Shown one piece after another: positions 58,669-64,000 of a stretch of DNA of 64,000 nucleotides. This stretch comes from Bdellovibrionales bacterium (GTDB lineage Bacteria > Bdellovibrionota > UBA1018), in assembly GCA_016786465.1 (NCBI GenBank), contig JAEUWC010000014.1:1-64000 (forward strand), read 5' to 3'. Numbering within the stretch: the stretch's first letter is position 1; every line of letters starts with the position of its first letter. Below the pieces are notes generated by a model. It was not told the DNA's origin. It ran no database searches and was given only the letters and a program-made list of their open reading frames with translations. The translations under genes were made by a program, and so were the position numbers.

Positions 58669-61106
58669 ATTTCCAAAACGGGTTGGCTGGGCGGTTCCAT
58701 GGCTTCGCAGCTGGACGCACTGGGTTCAAATTCCTTCCAATAGAATTCGGATACGACCTGAGAATCCGGGCAGCCCGATTCTGCTTTTTTACCGGACTTT
58801 CGGTCGATTCGAACGGAAGTTAGATTTTCGCTTTCTGGAAACGGCTGCGGGGGATCGTTCGCCAGCGCTTCTTTCATAAAATCCAACCAAATCGGAAGCG
58901 CTGAAGTCGCTCCGGTTAGGACAAACTTCTTTTTGGGTGCCTTAGGCTGGCTTGGTTCTTCGGAAGGCTGTGCTTCACCTTGGTCAGCACCGACCCAAAC
59001 GACTGCGGTTAAATTTGGGGTAAACCCCGCAAACCAACTGTCCCGGTGATCCGAAGTGGTCCCCGTTTTACCGGCCGCCGGTCTTTCAAATCCGTACTTG
59101 GCCGCGGACCGAGCGGTTCCTTCGGTGAAAACCGATTGCATCATCTGTATCAGAACATCAACGGCGCCAGCCGGTAGGACCTGCTTGGGGCGATAGACTT
59201 GGCGGAAGTAGCCATTGGTTGGAACCGACGATGGCATCGGGCCACTGGGCACCATTTCCTGTTGAATTTCGTTGATCGACTGAATTTCGGTGATGGCACG
59301 AATGACGGAAAGTTCGTCGCGAACGCCGTGATTGGCGATCGTCGCGTAAACCTGTAAAAGTTCAACAGGCGACAATTCCGAAACACCCAACGAAAGCGAC
59401 GGAACTTTGGGAAGGTCGGACTGGACGCCCAGCGCGCGCGCGGTGTCGACCACGTTTCCGATCCCGACTTGTACGCCCAGTCGCGCGGCAATCGTGTTCA
59501 CTGAATGCGCCAGTGCACGACGCATGCTGATCCAACCTTGAAATTCCTTTTCGTAATTCTTGGGTGACCAGGTCTGTTTGCCACGGTCGTAATTCAAGGT
59601 GAAAGGCGCGTCTTCTACTGGGTAAGCCGGGCCGTACGAAATTCCGTTGGCATCTTTGCCCTTCAACAGGGCGGAAAGGTAAACGACGGGTTTGAACGTC
59701 GAACCCACTTGGCGTTTCATGTTTAAAATTCGGTTGAAAGTCGAAGCCGCATAGCTTTTTCCACCAACCAGTGCGCGAATCGCACCCGTTGAATGATCAA
59801 CCGCGGCCAATGCCCCTTCCAGTTTCGCGTCGGCGCTACCTTCGGCGCCGGTACCCAAGGCGGCTTCCAGATTCTGGATTCCTTTGGCGACTGCACGTTG
59901 GGCGGCAGTATTCATCGCGACATCCAAGGTCGTGTAAATTTTGAAACCCGCTTCCGCGATCTTTTCTTCAGGAAGCTTTTCTTTCAACTGTCTTGCCACT
60001 TCAGCTTTCACAAAGTCCGTGAAATAGGGCGCTTTGTTCGCAGCACTTTGTGGCGGCGCCAGGCGAATCGGTTCTTTCATCGCGTCTTGGGCTTCTGCTT
60101 CTGCGATCTGCCCCGTTTCGTGCATTCGCTTTAAAACCCAGTGCTGTCGTTCGATCGCTCGTTGTCGGTACCGATAAGGCGAATAGTACGCGGGGCCGCG
60201 AATCAATCCGGCCATCAATGCGATTTCTCCTAAATTCAATTCTTCAAGACGCTTTCCAAAAAAGTGCTTTGCGCCTTCAGCCACGCCGTGAATTTCCAAA
60301 CTTCCGATCTGGCCCAGGTAAACTTCGTTCAGGTAGCGTTCCAGGATCGCTTCTTTTTCAAAGCGAATTTCCAAAAGAAGCGTCAGGAAAAGTTCGTTGA
60401 ACTTCTTAAAAAGGTTCCGTGATCGGCGCCCCATCAAATTCTTCACCAACTGCATGGTGATGGTGCTGCCCCCTTGGGACAATGAAGCGGTGCGAAGGTT
60501 GACCAGAATCGCGCGAACGATTCCGCGCGGATCCAGGCCCTTGTGTTCCAGAAAACGCGGGTCTTCGACTGAAATGATCGCGCGCCAAACATGCGATGGA
60601 ACTTCTTCAAATTTAATCAGGTCGCGAATTTCCCGGTTGCCCCTGGAAAGGGTCGCAACCAATTCGGGTTCCAGAAAAATTTCCGGAACTTCTTTGTTGT
60701 CGACTTGAATGCTTTGAAGCGCGTCGTTTGAAGATTTTCCTGAAAATTGCAGAACGATGTTGGCGGTGGGTTCTGGGACCACAAAATTTTCGGGAAGCAA
60801 AACTGCGGGGTAGTCTACTGGGTGAAGACTAAACGAAAGTTGATCGTCCGTGGCTTGAATCTGGCTATAACCCAGGGCCTGAAGTCGCGCCTGGATCGAT
60901 CCGCGGGATTGCGGGGGAGCAATTCTTGCCACATCCGAGTAAACGCGTGTGGGGACGAATTGATCCTTTTCGAAGAAGGATTCGGTCAGCTGACGCCACA
61001 GGAACATCAAATAAATGGCAAAGACCAGCGACAGGATCAGTGCCGACCAAAACAGGCCCATTTTGTGCCGTTTGACTAGTTGCATTAACGCGCTGAAATT
61101 CATCAT
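58665..61106 (-). CDS. mrcB: Class A penicillin-binding protein (PBP1b type)
   Basis: Bifunctional peptidoglycan synthase of 813 residues, anchored by one N-terminal membrane helix (about 17-36). A UB2H-like domain (about 45-155, with LQALGYSQI, the PBP1b hallmark) precedes the GT51 glycosyltransferase domain (about 165-340; SVEDPRFLEHKGLDPRGIVRA, STITMQLVKN, KEAILERYLNEVYLG). The transpeptidase domain follows with the SxxK motif at Ser469 (STFK), SVN in LAHSVNT and KTG in AGKTGTT. It builds and crosslinks the cell wall. The C-terminal tail holds paired Cys residues. It is convergent with the serine protease and divergent from the porin-like gene. Confidence 0.92.
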   Translation of the reverse strand: MMNFSALMQLVKRHKMGLFWSALILSLVFAIYLMFLWRQLTESFFEKDQFVPTRVYSDVARIAPPQSRGSIQARLQALGYSQIQATDDQLSFSLHPVDYPAVLLPENFVVPEPTANIVLQFSGKSSNDALQSIQVDNKEVPEIFLEPELVATLSRGNREIRDLIKFEEVPSHVWRAIISVEDPRFLEHKGLDPRGIVRAILVNLRTASLSQGGSTITMQLVKNLMGRRSRNLFKKFNELFLTLLLEIRFEKEAILERYLNEVYLGQIGSLEIHGVAEGAKHFFGKRLEELNLGEIALMAGLIRGPAYYSPYRYRQRAIERQHWVLKRMHETGQIAEAEAQDAMKEPIRLAPPQSAANKAPYFTDFVKAEVARQLKEKLPEEKIAEAGFKIYTTLDVAMNTAAQRAVAKGIQNLEAALGTGAEGSADAKLEGALAAVDHSTGAIRALVGGKSYAASTFNRILNMKRQVGSTFKPVVYLSALLKGKDANGISYGPAYPVEDAPFTLNYDRGKQTWSPKNYEKEFQGWISMRRALAHSVNTIAARLGVQVGIGNVVDTARALGVQSDLPKVPSLSLGVSELSPVELLQVYATIANHGVRDELSVIRAITEIQSINEIQQEMVPSGPMPSSVPTNGYFRQVYRPKQVLPAGAVDVLIQMMQSVFTEGTARSAAKYGFERPAAGKTGTTSDHRDSWFAGFTPNLTAVVWVGADQGEAQPSEEPSQPKAPKKKFVLTGATSALPIWLDFMKEALANDPPQPFPESENLTSVRIDRKSGKKAESGCPDSQVVSEFYWKEFEPSASSCEAMEPPSQPVLEI

Positions 61107-61186
61107 TCCACTTTCCTTATGGCAGAAATTTCCATAGCTTCTGGAAAATCACAACCACCCGGATAACCCACAGGAGCTTTCAACCC

Positions 61187-62695
61187 GTGACCTCATCTCA
61201 ATCTCTGAAGCTTGTCGGATTCACTTTGCTCGTCGCATCTAGCATTTCCAGTGCGAACGCCTTGGAACTAGATTGGTCCGGACAGTTTCGTGCAGAAAAC
61301 CACTTTATCACGAACTACGCAAACTCGCAGTCGGCCACCGGGTACGGGGTCGTCAGCGGCGGTTCTGACAATGCGTCTTTTCAAAGTTTGTTTCTTCGCA
61401 TGCGACCCAAGGTGGTCGTCAACGACAACGTTTACGTCAAAAGTGAATGGTGGGCGGGAGATCCGGTTTACGGAATGTTTGGTGATGCGGCCCCTTACGG
61501 AACCGATGGTCGCCAGTATTATTCGACCCAGTCCCGGGGTTCTTTCATTACAGCTCAACGTTTTTGGGCAGAAATTCTGACCGACCTGGGCGTCGTGCGC
61601 TTGGGCAGAATGCCTCTGAATTGGGGCTTGGGCTTGATCTACAACGGCGGCGACGGCGTTTTCGATCGTTACGTTTCAACGGGTGATGCGATCTCGATGT
61701 CGGCCAAAGTGGGGTCGATTACTTTTGCTCCTTCTTTCATCAAGTATTCGATGGGGAACTCGGTGGGCGGAAACCGTAATGTGACCGCAGGAACTTTGGG
61801 CGGAACGCCTCCTAGCGGACACGGTAACGTTTCAGATTACTCGTTCTTGCTTCGTTACGAAAACCTGGACGAAGACTTGGATATTGGCGTAAACTTGATT
61901 CGCCGAAACATCGACGCTGCCCAAGACACGACGTCGGGATACTTGGGTGTGACGGGTGTACCTGCTGGGTCCGGAATTACGATCTGGGATATTTACGCAA
62001 AAAAGAAATTGGGCAAGGTCACTGTTGCGGCTGAACTTCCTTTGGCCAGCGGAAACATCGGTGGGGTTCCTTATTCGACCAAGGCAGTTGCGGGCGAAGT
62101 TCAGTTCAAAGCGACTTCGCACTGGGATCTTTCTGCAAAGGTCGGAAGCGCCCCAGGCCAGTCCAACCAAGCTTCGGCGACGAATCCATCGGGTTTTGGT
62201 GGTTTCTTTTTTCACCCCAATTATCGGGTCGGCATGATCATGTTTGGGTATCAGCTAGGCGCCTTGGGTGGGATGCAATCGCAGAACAACCCAACGGCGA
62301 CGGCAAACAACCTTTCAAGTCCGTTTGATAATCCGATCACGAATGCGACCTATATTTCTTTGGGAACGCAGTTTGGATTTGGTGCAAGCGATCGCTGGAG
62401 AATGCGTCTTAACTTCCTGACCGCTTCGGCTCAGCAAGTCGCCGCGGCAGGAAGTGCGTATTTCAACACCTGGTCACGAAAGTTCGAAAACAACGTGTCG
62501 GGGGCCACACAAGGATCTGATCTGGGTACCGAGTACGATCTGGGCGTTTCGTACCAGTTGGACGAAAATCTTCAGGTTGCTTTCGATATGGGTCTTTTCT
62601 TTCCGGGAACCTATTACGCGTTTTCAAACGGCGGCGTTTCGAACGCACGCAATACGGTTTTCGCGAACGCGATTCGTGTTGGGATTAATTTTTAA
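61187..62695 (+). CDS. Probable outer-membrane porin-like barrel protein
   Basis: A 502-residue exported protein: signal ends ISSANALE. Long alternating strands follow throughout (FRAENHFITNYANSQ, VVVNDNVYVKSEWWAG, DWSGQF at the start), with repeated Gly and aromatic residues, and it ends FANAIRVGINF with the terminal Phe typical of outer-membrane barrels. No family is assigned, though the GQFRAENHF opening resembles large porins or OprB/OprD-like channels. GTG start with AGGAGC 11 nt upstream. It is transcribed alone, divergent from the PBP gene. Confidence 0.78.
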   Translation: MTSSQSLKLVGFTLLVASSISSANALELDWSGQFRAENHFITNYANSQSATGYGVVSGGSDNASFQSLFLRMRPKVVVNDNVYVKSEWWAGDPVYGMFGDAAPYGTDGRQYYSTQSRGSFITAQRFWAEILTDLGVVRLGRMPLNWGLGLIYNGGDGVFDRYVSTGDAISMSAKVGSITFAPSFIKYSMGNSVGGNRNVTAGTLGGTPPSGHGNVSDYSFLLRYENLDEDLDIGVNLIRRNIDAAQDTTSGYLGVTGVPAGSGITIWDIYAKKKLGKVTVAAELPLASGNIGGVPYSTKAVAGEVQFKATSHWDLSAKVGSAPGQSNQASATNPSGFGGFFFHPNYRVGMIMFGYQLGALGGMQSQNNPTATANNLSSPFDNPITNATYISLGTQFGFGASDRWRMRLNFLTASAQQVAAAGSAYFNTWSRKFENNVSGATQGSDLGTEYDLGVSYQLDENLQVAFDMGLFFPGTYYAFSNGGVSNARNTVFANAIRVGINF

Positions 62696-62700
62696 AGGTG

Positions 62701-62737
62701 CCTGCTACTTTAGGCGCGGGGGCGTCACAGTAGCAGG
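62701..62737. repeat. Perfect 9-bp inverted repeat between porin-like and cupin genes
   Basis: CCTGCTACT (62701-62709) and AGTAGCAGG (62729-62737) pair exactly around a 19-nt GC-rich loop. There is no T-run after it, so it is not a standard terminator. It could be a repeated extragenic element, operator or mRNA-stability hairpin; a genome-wide scan is needed. Confidence 0.55.
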
Positions 62738-62752
62738 ATAGGGGGCCGTAGA

Positions 62753-64000
62753 ATGAAAAAGTGGATTGCGATTCCTGCGGCTGTGTTTACGTTTTTTTCC
62801 GGACTGTTCGCGGTCCTGAACCCCTTTTGGTGGTTGGCATCTCAGATCAATCCACATTCTAAGGTTCAGATTCGTTGGACGCTGAAATCCAAGCTTCTTT
62901 ATAAGCTGGAAATTTTAATTCAGAATTTTTTCGGAGTGATCATTCCCGGTCTTCGCCGAGCGTGGATCCAGGAAATCGAAAAAGCTTACCCGGATGACAT
63001 CCCGGCAGCGACCCCGACCTCGGTTCCGGAATTCGATTGGAAGAACAAAAGCCTGGACGAATTCGCCCGCGAGTATCGGATTTTGCAAAAGCCCGCCGTT
63101 CTTCGCGGTTTTCTAAAGCAGGATCCCGAATTTGGCGGCTGGGACTACCACGAACTGATCCAACGTTTTGGTGAAGAAGAAGTGACCCTGACTTGTCCGG
63201 TGAAGGACGGTTACATCGGCAAGTTCAAGGAACTGAACGTTCCCGGTGTTTACCTGCACAATTCCGAAGTTCTTTTGAAAAAGTATCCTGATTTGTACAA
63301 GAAAATGGGATTGGGATTGATTGCAAAGAAACTGACTCAAGGGCTTTTGTTCAGTGGTGTCGGTCAGATTTTCGTCGGGCGAAAAAAAACAGGAACGTGG
63401 TGGCACTGCGCAGGCGGGATCAATTTTTTCTTGATGCTGGAAGGTCAGAAAAAATGGGGATTCATCGACCCGCAGTACAGCCCCCTGGTTTTTCCGCTGA
63501 CCGCGGGTGCGGGCACAAATTCGATTTATTACATTTCGGCGACCGGAATGGATTCCAAAATCTATGACGGTTATTACGAAAAACTTTCGGCTATCGACCG
63601 CAAGGCTTTGGATGAAGGTCAAAAGGTCCAAGTTTCCGAAAAGATGCTGAAACTTTTTCGGTCAGTCGAAAGAACCGAAACGGTTTTAAATCCGGGCGAC
63701 GTTTTGTTGATCCCCGCTTGGTGGTGGCATGATGTTGAAAACATCACCGACACGACGGTCGCTGTGGCAACCCGGTGGTTTGACCCCAACTGGCCGACTT
63801 TGGCGAATCAGGTTTTCGACAAAGGAACCCGATTGAACGCCGCTTATTTTCACTATGCTTTTTCAAACGCGTTGGAACAGACCTTGGTCCGCAAAGACAA
63901 GACCTTGGATCTGACTTCGTATTCTTCAAAAGAAGTTCTGACGCCGCTGACCCGCGGGAACCAGATCACGCGATACGGCGGCGAAGTTTCCGAAAAAATT
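62753..64000 (+). CDS. Membrane-anchored JmjC/cupin_8-like protein (3' end cut off)
   Basis: Starts at ATG 62753 and runs off the window; 416 residues are visible. An N-terminal membrane helix (about 4-28) is followed by a cupin_8/JmjC-type domain of the FIH-like dioxygenase fold. The segment at 217-235 aligns with the Fe(II)-binding region of FIH (HxD...N): here His218-Cys219-Ala220 ... Asn224-Phe-Phe, so the usual Asp ligand is Ala. The second His is 326 in LLIPAWWWHDVEN. The His and Asn positions match but the Asp does not. Normal family members hydroxylate proteins or small molecules using 2-oxoglutarate and iron. What HxA means here is unknown (inactive or halogenase-like). Confidence 0.78.
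   Translation, partial: MKKWIAIPAAVFTFFSGLFAVLNPFWWLASQINPHSKVQIRWTLKSKLLYKLEILIQNFFGVIIPGLRRAWIQEIEKAYPDDIPAATPTSVPEFDWKNKSLDEFAREYRILQKPAVLRGFLKQDPEFGGWDYHELIQRFGEEEVTLTCPVKDGYIGKFKELNVPGVYLHNSEVLLKKYPDLYKKMGLGLIAKKLTQGLLFSGVGQIFVGRKKTGTWWHCAGGINFFLMLEGQKKWGFIDPQYSPLVFPLTAGAGTNSIYYISATGMDSKIYDGYYEKLSAIDRKALDEGQKVQVSEKMLKLFRSVERTETVLNPGDVLLIPAWWWHDVENITDTTVAVATRWFDPNWPTLANQVFDKGTRLNAAYFHYAFSNALEQTLVRKDKTLDLTSYSSKEVLTPLTRGNQITRYGGEVSEKI

Noticed and set aside
1-64000. tRNA, rRNA, CRISPR arrays, insertion sequences, phage genes or an origin
   Set aside because: None was seen: no transposase or integrase motifs, no regularly spaced repeats, no cloverleaf candidates, and coding density is close to complete.

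Overview
The window looks like chromosomal DNA from a predatory-type deltaproteobacterial relative, most likely Bdellovibrionota (Bdellovibrio-like). The evidence is a Myxococcus/Bdellovibrio-style type IV pilus cluster (pilT-pilC-regulator ... pilA-pilH-pilI-pilD-pilM-pilN-pilO-pilP-pilQ) followed by efp-accB-accC, together with very dense packing and an unusually high share of secreted or lipoprotein genes. This placement is inference from gene order and protein character; no database search was possible. Base composition looks even throughout. I saw no insertion sequence, phage, CRISPR array, tRNA or rRNA.

Region 1 (1-18.7 kb) is the type IV pilus locus. It holds the end of pilT, then pilC and a receiver-less sigma-54 activator, followed by four secreted proteins of unknown role (3.2-6.6 kb). 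A minus-strand pair follows: a vitamin-K-dependent-carboxylase-like membrane protein and a helical partner. Next come two tandem pilins, the second with a long Gly/Ser tail. After them lie an ABC transporter (pilH/pilI), the prepilin peptidase pilD, a pseudopilin-like protein, and the pilM-pilQ assembly operon. A candidate sigma-54 promoter precedes the first pilin, matching the sigma-54 activator nearby.

Region 2 (18.7-30.7 kb) is housekeeping and envelope biogenesis: a TPR protein, elongation factor P, acetyl-CoA carboxylase subunits accB and accC, a second TPR protein, a TamB-like protein overlapping an Omp85 protein, then rplM-rpsI closed by a strong intrinsic terminator.

Region 3 (30.7-46.7 kb) contains a 1216-residue Ig-repeat lipoprotein, beta-barrel candidates, a QEGLA/MATCAP-type putative metallopeptidase, a parvulin, a papain-like protease, a zinc-metallopeptidase-like lipoprotein and a CHASE2 kinase/NtrC-type regulator pair.

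Region 4 (46.7-58.7 kb) is almost entirely secreted proteins. Two of them, on opposite strands about 6.6 kb apart, share a conserved C-terminal module. One carries an R / STS / ExE ADP-ribosyltransferase domain. The other has a different N-terminal domain that also looks enzymatic. Between them sits a five-gene, overlap-coupled operon of unknown secreted proteins. A metallopeptidase/serine-protease pair follows downstream. This is the best candidate for an undescribed effector or predation system.

Region 5 (58.7-64 kb) holds a PBP1b-type peptidoglycan synthase, a large outer-membrane-protein candidate and the start of a membrane-anchored JmjC/cupin_8 protein in which the metal-ligand Asp of HxD is replaced by Ala. 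Neighbouring genes often overlap by 4 nt (ATGA, GTGA, TTGA) and five tail-to-tail gene pairs overlap by 4-13 nt. No gap exceeds about 180 bases.
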